Source: Hypsibius dujardini
Lineage: Eukaryota > Tardigrada > Eutardigrada > Parachela > Hypsibiidae
NCBI GenBank assembly: GCA_001579985.1
Contig: LRSR01013277.1
Coordinates: forward strand, 18,243 to 82,242
DNA: 64,000 nucleotides
Direction: 5' to 3'
Below the pieces are notes generated by a model that saw only the letters and a program-made list of their open reading frames with translations, was not told where the DNA came from and searched no databases. Shown one piece after another: positions 33,110 through 45,111 of the stretch. Position numbers and translations under genes: made by a program. Numbering within the stretch: the stretch's first letter is position 1; the number at the start of each line of letters is the position of its first letter.

Positions 33110-36100
33110 GTTAGATATATTATTATTGCAACCCACCACCAACTTTCTAATGTTGCGATGGTGCCCTAACAAATTGAAACAGTGTCATCATTGAGCGTCG
33201 AACCACGTCCAGCCTTAATGCTTTTCAATTTCTTTAATTGCCAGGTAAAATGCGTTTGATTTTTATTAAATTAATTAATTCATAGAAAAGCGAGAAAACA
33301 CAATTTATTTATATAATAGAAATACAAATTTCAAATAAAAGGTTATTTAAGGTTCGAAAGCCCACTTTAAATCCTAAAAAATACTCTTTCGAATTTGACA
33401 ATCGAAAACTGTTTTCTTTTACAATTCATTTGCATTTTGAAGTTGCTTCTTTTTTATTTCAATTTAGACTACTGGCAACATTTCACAAACAATTTCACCA
33501 GATACCGAGTTCGTGGTCGTTACAGACTGTGCTGCAGTGTGTGAAACAGTGCAATAAGGCAGCCGCAAACCAGTAAAAAGGCTAGGATATGATTATTCAG
33601 AAAACGTTCCACTAATTCTATTCCAAAACTAATTGCCTTAGGAGTTTCGAAAACCAAGAAACGTTTTGAATTTCCTTTATTTTCACTACAGGAAATTCCA
33701 CTTTTTGAAATTGTTTGGAAGCCAATAGTCAGAGCTTTGAGCAACACCTAAGACGCACGCACGGGATCTTTCACCGGGCAATGATAATTTCCAGCTCCGC
33801 CCCTAAATTGCAAATAATTTTTATTCAGAAGAAGGTTGTACAGAATATACTGAGTTATGAATCAATCGTTCGATAAATCAAAATACCTCAATGCGTTCAC
33901 CTTAATCAGTATTTTTACCGTGAAAATTAGTGAATTATGAATCGTTTGATAAATGACAACAGCCACATGTGATGACTTTTATCTATATTTTCACACAAAA
34001 AATTAAACAAATTGATTTTGAAGTTTACTTTTTCGAATTTAGCAAGTTATGCCAACCGTGCAGAAAAACTGAAGATCGTAGCATTCTAGTATAAATAATC
34101 ATATTCGAAGTTCCAATTTAACATAAAAGCACACTGCCTAGGGAACATTAAATTCCATTTGCAACCCTTGGCAAATTACAACGCGTATAAATTGGTCATA
34201 ACTGCAGCTGAAAGAGGCGAGCCACGCCAATTTGCAGCGTTTTATTGGGATCGCACTAACGCCGCAAGGGATATGCCAGTATGTGGTGGGTGAACCTTGT
34301 TCAAAAGGCTCTGTCAGCGAGATTCTCACAAACTCCACGATGACGCTGGATTGGACCCTAAAAATAGCTTGGTCAAGGACATTGTCTTTGTAAGCCACAT
34401 TAGGAATAATAACATTGAAAACCAAAGGTGACTAATAAAATTCTGTTGCATATTTACACATGTTCGCAGGGCATGAATTTTCTACACACAAGCCCAATCT
34501 TATCACACGGGAATTCGAGTTCGCTCACCTGTCTGATTGATATGCGCTTTACGTTGAAAATTTCCGACTTTGGACTGCCGTTTTTTCGCAATCCCCTGGA
34601 CATTTTGCCCTACCAAAAGAGCGACAAAAATAGTAACAACGAAAGATGGCTGGCTAGACTCCTCTGGCGAGCTCCCGAGCTTCTTCGTCAAGGCCAGCTC
34701 CCACAGGGCACCCAGGTACCCAGTAACAAGAACCATGGCTGGTTGAGAAGGAAAGTGTGATTTTACTTTTTAAGGGTGTTTGTTGTTTAGAAAGGTGACG
34801 TCTACAGTTTCTCTATTATTCTTCAACAAATCATCCTCGAAAGTGACCCGTTTGAGATTCCCGCTGACGATCAAATCGGTCAAGACAATGAAGACATTCT
34901 TGACGAGGTAACTATTAGCCCCTCACTCGAATGACAATATTAAGTGCAAAAAATATCTATCTAAAAAGGTTTTTAAGATCAACAGATACGTAGATAGTTG
35001 AGCTTTTCATATTTGCACATAGTTCCTGCCAAGAAATGAAAACAGTACGAGAAAATATTGGTTAAACATTAGTATTGGGCATATCGGGATTATCTTGTTA
35101 TAAAATCTTACGGTACTCAATATCACTTTTGCCAAAACCTGATTTTAAGATTCTCTACTCAATTCCGTCGGCGTTGTAGCCTATATCTTCCGCAATTTTT
35201 AGCCAAGCAAAGGAATCAATTTTCAAATCCACATGATATGTGGGGCCAAAAAAGTATGTTCGAACCATTTTCGAAAACTTCCGATTCTGAGTTATCTACG
35301 AGCGCTATTATATGCAGAAAAATAAATTGTATTAAAATAAGATGCTATTTATGGGCAAGCCGAAAAAGTGTTTGTAAATCCGTTTTACTCAACTTCCAAT
35401 CAGCAGAATAAGAGTATCTACTCAGAACGACGGTCTTCAATGTGAAAAAGAAGGTATTTCATGTGTAGGTTTTCAGCGGTGGCATTCCAATGGTTCGGCC
35501 ACGCGTTCCTCGGCCTGCCTGCTCATTCGAGCTCTACGATCTGATGGTCACATGTTGGGCGGAAGACCCCGCAGCTCGACCGACCTTTCCCAAGATCAAA
35601 TCAACCTAAAACGGATCCTGGGGAAAACGGGCGATAACATTGTCGATGTACTGCTGCAACGCATGGAACAGTACACGGTGGACCTGGAGCTGAAAGTGGA
35701 CGAGAAGACGCAGCAGTTTATGGAGGAGAAAGAACGATCGGGACAGTTACTCGGGCAACTTCTACCAAAGTATCTGGATTACATACGTCGAATTTATTTT
35801 TACTAAACATTTTCATGCTAACTTTACGAAAATGAATTCTTCAACTTGTAGTGTCAGATATATATAAATAGTGAAGAAGATAGATTTAATTTCAAATAGA
35901 TTATTCAGAACCAAATATTAGAAATTGACGTACCAAAACATGCATTTAGTAAAGACAGAACATGTTGTTAAATATATTGCATATATATTATAATATATGA
36001 ATAAATAATATAGATACTTTTCATTGCACTTTAAGTGCTTAACCGTCTTGTCTGTTAGTCTTTCCACTAAAATCATGACTTTATTTTAATAGCCTTTTTG

Positions 36101-37596
36101 ATAATCTTAAACTTGATTTACATTTAATTCTGCAAACACATTACGCAAAAGAAGATATGAGTATACAAGTGGTTTCAGGTCCGTTGTGGCTGCACTCACG
36201 AAAGGGCAGCGTATCGACCCAGAAGCCTTTGAGTCTGTGACGATTTTCTTCAGCGACATTGTTGGCTTCACCACCATCGCGTCTGGCATAAGTCCCATGG
36301 AAGTGGTTGGATTGCTCAACAGTTTATACACACTCTTCGATAGTATCATGGAAAAGTTTGACGTCTACAAAGTCGAAACTATTGGCGATGCATACATGGT
36401 AAAGCTGTAAGATCCCTCTAGAAGTATTTTATTCGATCAGAAACAGTTCCACTCACTGTTGTCCGTGTTCGAGTTTTCCCTGTGGTTTTAAATGCCTTTC
36501 CAAATAATTTTGTTTTATTCAGAATATAAAGCATACTTCATTGCAATTGAGCCGAAATGCCGTGTATCAAGGCGCAAACGAAAATACGGCTACAACAGTA
36601 AAATCTGGATGAGTACATCTAATTGATTTGTAGTATTTACAGCTGTTTGTGTCCTGCCTATACAGTACATTGGATGGCAGACTGAAAAATGGACGAAGAA
36701 ACACATCTTAAGTGCGTGTCGAGAAAAATCAAATTATTAAATGAGCAATCTTCGTTTAGACATCCCCTTATTACTTTTAAATTAAATTGATTAAAAAAAC
36801 ATTACGAAAAATGATAATATTATTACAATTGTACTTTCACTGGGAATGCTCACACTGTTGAATATAACCTAAAACGGGGGAACGACATTGAGCCTTAAAT
36901 TAATATTTCGTAGTTATTGTTGATTGTGCATGTGATTTTCTATGAACATAGGTTTCATCGGGGCTCCCCATTCGAAATGGCACTCGTCATTCCATGGAAA
37001 TTGCATCGATGGCCCTCAAACTTGTTCATTTCATAAGCACGTTTACGCTCCCTTCGCATCCTGAAATCATTATCCGAGTGAGAATTGGAATAAATTCTGG
37101 TACGATTTTTTTAATCATATTATAGCCATATTACATTCTATCCAAATAAAACAATTGAGGCTCTTTCTGCTTAAGAAATAAATATTAATTTCGTTTTAGG
37201 ACTCTGTGTGGCTGGGATTGTTGGTTTGAAAATGCCTCGATATTGCCTGTAAGGGACGATGATCTCGACATGCTCCAACTTGACGAACCCTAACTTACGA
37301 TGTTGTGTGATCGCTTGTTCGTTTTAAAATGACAGATTTGGGGATACTGTCAATGTCGCATCGAGAATGGAATCCACGGGAGAAGGTAGCTTTTTCGTGT
37401 TGAGCAAACAATGTGTAGCCTAAATTTCGATATTAATCCAAAAAGATTGTTTGCAGCCATGAAAATTCAAATATCAGAGAACACTAAAATATTACTCGAC
37501 GAGGATGGCAGTTATCTTACTGAGGAACGAGGCCCCGTACCAATTAAGGTAAACGGTGCCGGCAGGGAAATTACTGTTTATGCGGCTGAAAATTAA
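31140..37596 (+). CDS. Receptor guanylyl cyclase (GC-2)
   Basis: This is a membrane receptor that would make cGMP from GTP. Exons read: 31140-31518; an exon ending 32162 with a gap inside; 32879-33109; 34208-34389; 34470-34715; 34791-34907; 35477-35769; 36179-36398; 36952-37099; 37200-37248; 37336-37385; and 37457-37596. Order of domains: signal peptide, ANF-receptor ligand domain, kinase-homology domain, dimerisation helix ([18 protein letters not shown]) and class III cyclase. The transmembrane exon and the start of the kinase-homology domain, expected in 33.1-34.2 kb, were not identified. Two one-base frame problems, at about 34355 and 35605, lie beside A runs. They may be sequence errors rather than decay, because the catalytic exons are clean. 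Confidence 0.85.
31925..31976. other. Assembly gap (52 N) inside a GC-2 exon
   Basis: The run of N falls within the exon that ends at 32162, so part of the ligand domain is unread. Confidence 0.95.
34208..35769 (+). CDS. GC-2 kinase-homology and dimerisation exons
   Basis: [19 protein letters not shown] begins the first identified exon of the kinase-homology domain. [10 protein letters not shown] carries HGN in place of HRD, as is usual in receptor cyclases, and [11 protein letters not shown] follows. [10 protein letters not shown] and [16 protein letters not shown] match the C-lobe. In 35477-35769 the cyclase-like reading GIPMVRPRV...[18 protein letters not shown] is one base out of frame with the continuation [11 protein letters not shown]. 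Exon 34208-34389 is 182 bases, one short of the phase-keeping length. The domain is expected to be catalytically dead and regulatory. Confidence 0.75.
36179..37596 (+). CDS. GC-2 guanylyl cyclase catalytic domain
   Basis: Five exons encode a complete class III cyclase. [10 protein letters not shown] and IGDAYM provide the two metal-binding Asp residues. KVETIGD supplies the Glu and MPRYC the Cys that select guanine. [13 protein letters not shown] has the Asn and Arg that stabilise the transition state. The C-terminus runs [16 protein letters not shown], then [10 protein letters not shown], and ends YAAEN before TAA. All key residues are present, so activity is expected if the message is intact. 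Confidence 0.9.
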
Positions 37597-39023
37597 ACCC
37601 TGATCACGCTTACGAGCCATATCCTCGAGCAGTCTCTTTTTTTATTTAGGGTAAAGGAATGCTTACGACTCATTGGCTTCTGGGACAAGTGTAGGACGGT
37701 TCTAGAGTTTATCTTCCCATGTGTACAACTATAGCATTGCTGCACGCCGAACTATACACGAAGGAGATTTGACCCCAACCATACAGAATGTCTGATTCGT
37801 GGAGAAACACTCTTCAGCTCGGTCAAAATGCAAAGTGGCTTAAAAATGTGGCGATCGGTGGGAAAAACAGCACAACGCTAGAGTTAACCAGAAGTCTTCA
37901 CTTCCGTCTTCCGTATATTTGTGTCATTTTTTCTCAACACCGCATTCAATGAGATCCTGTTTTGGTCACCGAGTCTGTAAAAATGATGATAATAATTCCA
38001 TGTCCAGTTTTGTCGGCAAGACCGATGTCCTAAAGACATGTTAATAAATTTCTAGCAGTCAAATTTGGCGCTTTGTTCTCTTTGTTTTCGGTCGCCGAAT
38101 TATAAAATGATTACAATAGTAATTCATTGACTCGACAGAACAATCAATTTTGTAACGTTTTTAATTCGTTCTTGCAGCATATGCTTTGTTTTCGTCAGCG
38201 GCCATGAGCACCACGGTTGTCGTGCCAGTCATAGCTTGTGCATTCAGATAGACATTCAGACAGACAGACAATAGTAGAATTCACTGTTTTATAAACCAGC
38301 AAAACACGAAACACTCCAGCCTCCAGACAGATCATCTCAATTCTCAATTTGTGATCACCAAGCTGCACACATGTCATTCAAAGAAAAGGATGACAGACAA
38401 TCCGAAACATTAATCAAATTTTGTAAATAACATTTCGTCCAATTGCTGACGAAGACGAGACGGGAGCGTATGGCATATGGTGCTGAACGGCATACTCAGA
38501 CACAATCCTTTGGTGAAATGAAAGTAGAGTAACTAGACCCATCCACGTTGTATGCAAGTGCCCTTTGGTATGCAAATCATGAAAGCATTACGTCACTTTG
38601 GGGAAAACAATCTAATTCTCAGATGAGCATGAGATAAGAACGTGTAATCAGTTCTTAGGAAATTAATATCCTCCTGGGTCCTGAGCGTGTTTTTGTCAAT
38701 TACAGAAGCCAGCTCACAAGATCTATTCTGGTGCGAGACCTACAGAACAGGTTGGCTGACAATCGGCTCTAACAAGATCAAATTCATTATATTCATTTCG
38801 CAACAGGAAAAGTGGACTCATGACTAATCCTATGGATCCATTACTCCTCTCTAATGAGCACCCATCTCTTCTATGCCTCCACCCATCCTATTAAGGTTAG
38901 TCATGCTACTCATGTTATGGATGACAATTTTGCTCGACTAATTTTTTTATTTTTCCGACTTTAAAAGTGTGTACTTTTATATATACGCGTTTCACATTGT
39001 TTTTTTTATTGCGTTTTTGCATA
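37597..39023. other. Spacer between GC-2 and GC-3
   Basis: No coding exon recognised. It should hold the GC-2 3' untranslated region and the GC-3 promoter. A short CAGA stretch occurs near 38253. Confidence 0.4.
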
Positions 39024-42000
39024 ATGCGCTACCCAGCGTTATCGTTTATGATTTGTCTTTTTATTGTGGTGTCCGTTGAAAATGTCCTGACCAATTCGAT
39101 AGATGAAGTAGCCGTTGTCGCGTTCGGTTGCACTGCCCCCTTGGGATTCGCTTCCCTCCTTCGTGCCATACCGCTATACCAACTGGCTGTGGAAGAATTA
39201 AATAGGCGACAGAGTGTGTTGAATTTCACTTTTTCGGTTGTGCCAGCACGGAACTGCTTGGCAGTAGCCGTTAAAGACGACGACATCCTGGCCAAGTGGT
39301 ATTACAAGCTACAGAAACCCCGAAGAATTATTATTTTTATTGGCATTGGATCGGAGATCGGGTGCACTGCCAATGATGTATCCGTGTACAATATGGCGGC
39401 AGAGTTGAATTGCCTCATAATTAATAGGTGAGAAAATCCTTACCCATTTTTATTAGGATGTTATTTCATTTTCAGAAATGGTGTTGAAATGGTGTTGAAA
39501 TGGTGTTTTGTGAAACCCGTTGAGCACATTTGCAATTTGACATGTCTCTTGACATAGGCCCTGCAAACCTTCCAGGACTGAAAAATGCATTTACTACGTT
39601 AAGTAAACTGATATAATATTTTTAAGTCGGGCGTCATGTTTATTAACTCCACATCAAAATAACATACCATTACTTGCCGGGATAATCTTGCAAAAAAACC
39701 TACAAAAACTCCAAAATATATTTTCGCATTTCACAGCAATAGATTAAAATGAGTACATCGTGGTTGTTATTGAAATCCTTCTGGTAGACAGACTGACAGC
39801 AAATTAACTCCCCTAATATGCTCTGACCTCTGGCGCACAAAATGAGTAGCCCTCTTTTTGTCGATCTCCTTGGTGAGACATTGACCTTCCCAGCAGCCCA
39901 AAAGCCAAGAGGAATTCTAGATCTCATCGTTATCATTGAACGTACACACGGCCTTCAGTTCGGACAAAATAGAATGCAAATGCCGGACCAAAATGTTCGA
40001 GACATGTCAAGTAGTAATAATGACGTGCATAAAATTCTCCTCGCAAAAAATCCTTGAGAAATGATCTTTGACATGATATCTGTCATTTTAATCCTGAAAT
40101 CGTAAGGAATTCAGTCGTCTGGCCAGCACTCAAACAATTCACTTGGCACGAGGTGGTGGGTGTGGGGGAGGGATGAAAGTCCAGCATATTCGGGTCAGAA
40201 CTCATCCCCAATACAGAAAGAATTAACTCATCGTAAACGAGTTCACGAATTTCAGCGTGAGCGGTCTTGAAATCAATCCAACACTCCTTCCGACGGCGTT
40301 AAGTCTCAGCGCTATCCGTTCATCTTCCTACGTTCAACTATGCGTGAGTCTGACGAGCGAGTTCAACTGGACATCGGTGTTCATTGTGTGGGACAAGAAT
40401 TCCTCGCTCATCAACAACTACATGGCCACGAGCCTTCAAGACCAACTGGCCAGTAAGATTGGCTCTCTTTGCACGCTTCGAACGGTCGCGTCGGATGATG
40501 CCACAACCTTCCGGCTGGAGTTGATTGCCTTTCGGCGTGTCAGCAGAGGTAACAACTCATCCACCAAGGTATGTTCCTGGACTCACGTTTAATAATTCTA
40601 CTTTTCAGTTTTGTTCTTCTTTGGGCATGCGACAAAACTTCGTCGACTTCTCGTAAGGGCACAATTTGTTGAAATTCACTTTCTTTCAAAATGAAGGTTT
40701 CTGAATGTACTTATTTTTAGATCACCGCTATTCAATTGAATATGACGGATGGAAATTTCGTAAGTACTCTTCGCATACTGATGAGAAAAAATTTAAATCC
40801 GACGGCTTCCAAATTTTATGGGCTACAAAATATTGATCATAAGTATTAGGTGAAACTCAACGCGGCCTTACCGCAAATGGTTTTGTGAACCACGGTGGAA
40901 CTTTTTCAAGTCCCATTACGGTATAATTTTTTTTTATTTCTTTGCGTTGCACATCAAAATACATATGTTGTTTCACATAATTCTTTTTGGCTCAGGATAC
41001 ATTTCCTTTTTCCTTAAGCAACAAGTCCTTCTCCTTAAACAACTTTCAGGAACACGGCAAGTCCTTTTCTTTAAACAAAATTTTATTTTCTCAAAGCAAA
41101 AGTTCTCTGTTTGTAAGCCAGAGACCATAGACCAATTGATGTATCTGGTCTGTCAAACTTGCTAGTGACCAAGCAATAGACCAATAGGCTTTACCAACTT
41201 TTGGTCCCCTGGTTGTGATGCCCCTGCAACTTCAGACCAAGGTGAAAACTTACTCCATGAAATCCAAACTTGACCCTAAACATGGAAGCTTCCTACCAAT
41301 GTTCACATCAAAAGGGTATCTCAAGGCTGACATTTGAGTAGAACAACGTGTGAGCAAGATGTTGGAGTGCCAACTGCCTCTTACCGCTTTCTAGGCTTAC
41401 ATCGTAGTGGACCCAATTCCTAATTTGGGACAAAACGGCAGATTTACCTGGTACAATAATGACATCAACGATCAGGTGTGAACGACACTATAATGCTAAT
41501 TGGAGAAATCTCTCTTTGCGAATACAATGATTTCTTTGAAATTGCAGGAGGCAAAAGAAGCATTTCGGTCTCTGATTATCCTTCAACCAGCCATCTCCAA
41601 TACTTCCGGCACCTCAAACGCCAGTGTTCGTCTGCGTAGTCAATTTAATCGTCGTTCGTCGGAGCTATTCAATGTGACCTATTCGCCAGCTGAGCAGGTG
41701 CACAGCAAACACCCATATTCAACGGTCCTTATCCCATATAGCAGCAAATCAGTGACATTAAAAAATTATAAATAATATTACAGCCGTTTCAGTTCATCAC
41801 CAGCACATTCGATGGCGTTATCCTACTGGGAACGGTATGATATTACCCCCCCCCCCCAATCAAAACCAACTACGTAAAGGAATGGCGCCATATCTGAAGT
41901 GTTAAGATTTAGAAACTTCGATTACAAGTCCCCCTCCCCCTTCTTGTCCCTCCCACTTTCGAGTTTTTCGATGTTGACCGTTGTTCCCTAATTTGATAAA

Positions 42001-43737
42001 TTGAAGATATGTATTTTTAGAATCTTTTAAGTTTCATTTAAAACAAAATTGAAACCCTAAATACTGGACCCTGCCTGCACGGTTGTTGAGCGAAAACAAA
42101 ACGCTCCCGGTTTATTCAGATTTTAGTTCGCATCGCGGGTCAACAGCTTCCACTATAGCCGTACATGCTGCCCGTCTATTTTCCACTTTTATTCCGATCA
42201 CGTGCGTATTAGCCATCAACCATTTAGTTCCATATTTATAGGTGACTTTCGAAGCATGGAAAAGTGGCGCTGACCTTTCAGATGCGCGCCAGATGGCCAA
42301 TCAGTTCCGCGACCGAACAGTCCGGAGCGATTTTACTGACTACTACGTCAACCGTAACGGCGTACGCGTAGACAACCTGGCTATCGCATTCTACAACCTT
42401 CAAAATGAACAACGTGAGGTATAATACGACCACAATCTGGTCTGTCTGCGCTCGTTACAGAAAATGGACGAAAATGGACGAAACCTACAAGGTGTTGTGT
42501 TGACGGTTGACGTGATCTCTTTTTTTTCTTTGGGATTATTAGCCTTTTCTCGTCCAGTTTTTTAACGCGTCTGGCATTCTTCAAAAGTCCGGTACAGTGA
42601 CAGGGTGGCCGAATTTGTTATGGCCACCTCGAAATCAGCCTATTTGTGGGTATCTTGGAGACAGCTGCCAAACTACAGGTACCCAGAAAACAAAACTTTC
42701 CTCAGTTAAGCACACCAGTCATGCGGTTGTGTGTTTGGTGCTTATCTGAGGGTAGAAACCCATCGTCGTCTTCCATTCCGTCAGAGCTACATTATGAGCT
42801 AGGACTCCATAGAGTCCTTACAAGTCGGAAGCAGGACCCCCTCATGATACAGTCAAGGGATAGGTGAAGGGGAAAGTGTATTTCCCTCCCTATTTATCTT
42901 AAAATTCAGCCTTTTGTTCCTGATTATTCTGAAACGTATGGGGGATTGACTTCCAAGGCTCCCCGGAATATCGAAAATGATATATTTTCCTTGTTAATTA
43001 TTTCATTTTTTGTCGGAAAATTTGAGTTTTGTTAGAGTCCAGCATATGCTCCCTATTAATAACTGAAAACGTGAGGTTAAAAACATTAAAAAATGGTCCA
43101 AATTCAGCGGGAAATTGTCGTTTTTAAAAACGTTTTTAAATCTCAGGGGCCTTGGAGATCGGGCAACTACACGCTCACATGCTCCAAAACGATCAGGAAT
43201 AAAGGCCGAATTTTATGTTCAATTTTGAAAACATTTGTTTTGCTCCTGTGCCCATCTCCTCGTCCTATCATAACGGATCTTGGTTCTGACTTGCAAGAGC
43301 CCTAAACGAGCCCCGGTTAAGAGACGCAATACTTCTTAAGTGGAAGATAAACCCCTCAAATTGCCGAAAGCCTGACAATGTACTGTATCTGACTAACTGT
43401 TCTCATATTCCGGGACAGATTCAAGCGCGTTGCTGTACATTGTACTGGCAGCCACTGTGGTCGGGTTGGGTCTTGCCTTCGCTATTGTTTTTCAAAAATT
43501 TCGGTAAGGTTGGCTTCAATATGTCCAGAGTTTACGCAGTCTGTCAAGTCTCGTTTGGCTATATCACATTTTAGTATTTCACAAAACTACTTAAATACTT
43601 TATTCAGGCATCACCGCCTGACCGTCTTCATGGAACAGTGGTTCCTCCTGGACGCCAGCCGGATGAAAAGCTCAGGGCAAGCAGCTTTTGGCAGTTCGGT
43701 GAAACACGAATTGGGCGATCACTTTCGTTTCCACTGA
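39024..43737 (+). CDS. Natriuretic-receptor-like gene without cyclase (GC-3)
   Basis: Exons: 39024-39427, 40256-40548, possibly 40721-40759, 41395-41475, 41548-41697, 41784-41834, 42242-42418, 42543-42591, 43419-43503 and 43608-43737. ATG 39024 opens a signal peptide (YPALSFMICLFIVVS). The ligand domain includes GFASLLRAIPLYQLAVEELN, SEFNWTSVFIVWD, a RVSRG exon end, AYIVVDPIPN, EAKEAFRSLIIL and FDGVILLGT. Exon 43419-43503 encodes one membrane helix (LLYIVLAATVVGLGLAFAIV). The last exon adds about 44 cytoplasmic residues and a TGA. No kinase-homology or cyclase exon follows before 44.9 kb. This layout resembles the vertebrate clearance receptor NPR-C, although a truncated cyclase gene is equally possible. 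The membrane-proximal cysteine motif seen in GC-1 was not found, and one or two small exons remain unsettled. Confidence 0.75.
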
Positions 43738-43789
43738 CTGATATAAATGTTTATTGGCAAGTTGAAACGTCGCAGTGAAACCTTTTTAA

Positions 43790-44362
43790 CCCTCTGAGTG
43801 CCGGTCAGCTTACACTGGCTTAATTCTTTCTTCAAACTCCATTTGCTCATCGAGCATTTGCACTTTTTTGATAAGGTTTTTTGTTTTGATCCTCTAACAG
43901 AACCGTAAAATATAAAGTAAAAACAACTTTTGAAAAAAACTTTCGGAAGTGGTGAGAACTCATTAAGCCAAACTTGGCTTAAACTTAAATGGCATGTATA
44001 ATAACTTGCGGTGCGTGCTGAAAAAAAAATTCCGGGCTTCGAAATTAAAAAGGGTCCTAACCAACGACCATACCAATGAAATCCAGTTGAAAATGAAATA
44101 AACAAGCAATCGAGAGCGGAATGAAAAAATTGAACTCACTAGGAAGATGTTTTGATTCCCTATTGGCAAAATGTCAGCTGTTGTCAGGTTGTTGTGTGGA
44201 GGCGCAACAGCGCCGTCTGGCGGTACGGCACTAACCGAGCAGGGAAAGTGCCAAATGAACCCTTGTCATGTTAACCATACAAGTTAGGTACTTTCCATAT
44301 TTAAGCCAACTTTGGCTGACCCAGCACTACCCGTATACCTAAAACACCCGGCAACCAGAGGG
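43790..44362. mobile_element. piggyBac-like miniature element
   Basis: The ends are CCCTCTGAGTGCCGG and, in reverse complement, CCCTCTGGTTGCCGG (13 of 15 identical). Each is flanked by TTAA (43786-43789 and 44363-44366), the target used by piggyBac transposases. The 573-base interior has no transposase. It starts about 50 bases after the GC-3 stop codon, so it may lie in the 3' untranslated region. Confidence 0.78.
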
Positions 44363-44366
44363 TTAA

Positions 44367-44932
44367 AGAGATTAATTTAACTTCTAGTCCACTGGACTAG
44401 AAGTCTGGCCCTGGGGTCAGGGTTTACGGATGTTGATTTGCTCGGACTTGTCTGTAGATCTTTGACTTTCTTTATGTACTTACGTTTCATTTGCCTGGCA
44501 ATTGTTATTAAAAGATTACACCCCACAATGAATGACCGTGTGACCCACCATTACATACGCCGACTGTATGGCATTTGCAGTCATGCTTGTTACCAACACT
44601 GGCGGGAGAAGTGCCAAGTCGTTGCCACCCTCGGCGTTCAAACAACTCTTAACTTTGCCCCCCTCTTCATATGGTCCTTTTACATGTTAAAGTTTGTCCC
44701 CTTGTCGGCAGGTCTCCAGCAGAGGTCTGGACCCCTGGCACTGCCGTTCGATTCAGAAGTAAATGCTTAGTAAATACCGCCAATGAGGGACGACGATAGG
44801 AAATGGCCAGACCCTTCGTACTAAATGTGCAATAGCCGTGATGATATTCATTCAAACAAGACAAGACACTCAAAGGAGACTGAAGAAATGCCATCGATAA
44901 TGTAGCCGCATTGAGAAAAGAAACCGTCTACA
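44367..44932. other. Spacer between convergent genes
   Basis: No exon recognised between the piggyBac-like element and the 3' end of the minus-strand adhesion gene. It should contain that gene's 3' untranslated region. Confidence 0.4.
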
Positions 44933-45111
44933 TCAATGATACCGGTGTGAGTAATAGGTATGAGAGAAGGTATCAAAGTCAAAATAAAATTTCGCCGTAA
45001 AAATTTTGGTCTCCCAAAGTAGAGTTATATATCTGAAGAAGAAGCACACAACGAGACCAGACCAAACAACAAACCCAACCAATGTACATGTAATTGTAAG
45101 CCATCCACGAG
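44933..45111 (-). CDS. Terminal transmembrane exon of the adhesion gene
   Basis: The exon follows CTCTGAAG and enters in phase 1, matching the end of the FN3 exon at 45897. It encodes a hydrophobic helix, then RYITLLWETK and a tyrosine-rich tail ending YYSHRYH before TGA. The acceptor is weaker than the others, so an alternative 3' exon (for example for a GPI signal) is possible. Confidence 0.6.

Noticed and set aside
33520-33747. Minus-strand frame with a hydrophobic segment
   Set aside because: It lies inside GC-2 on the opposite strand and does not provide the missing GC-2 membrane helix. No splice signals support it.
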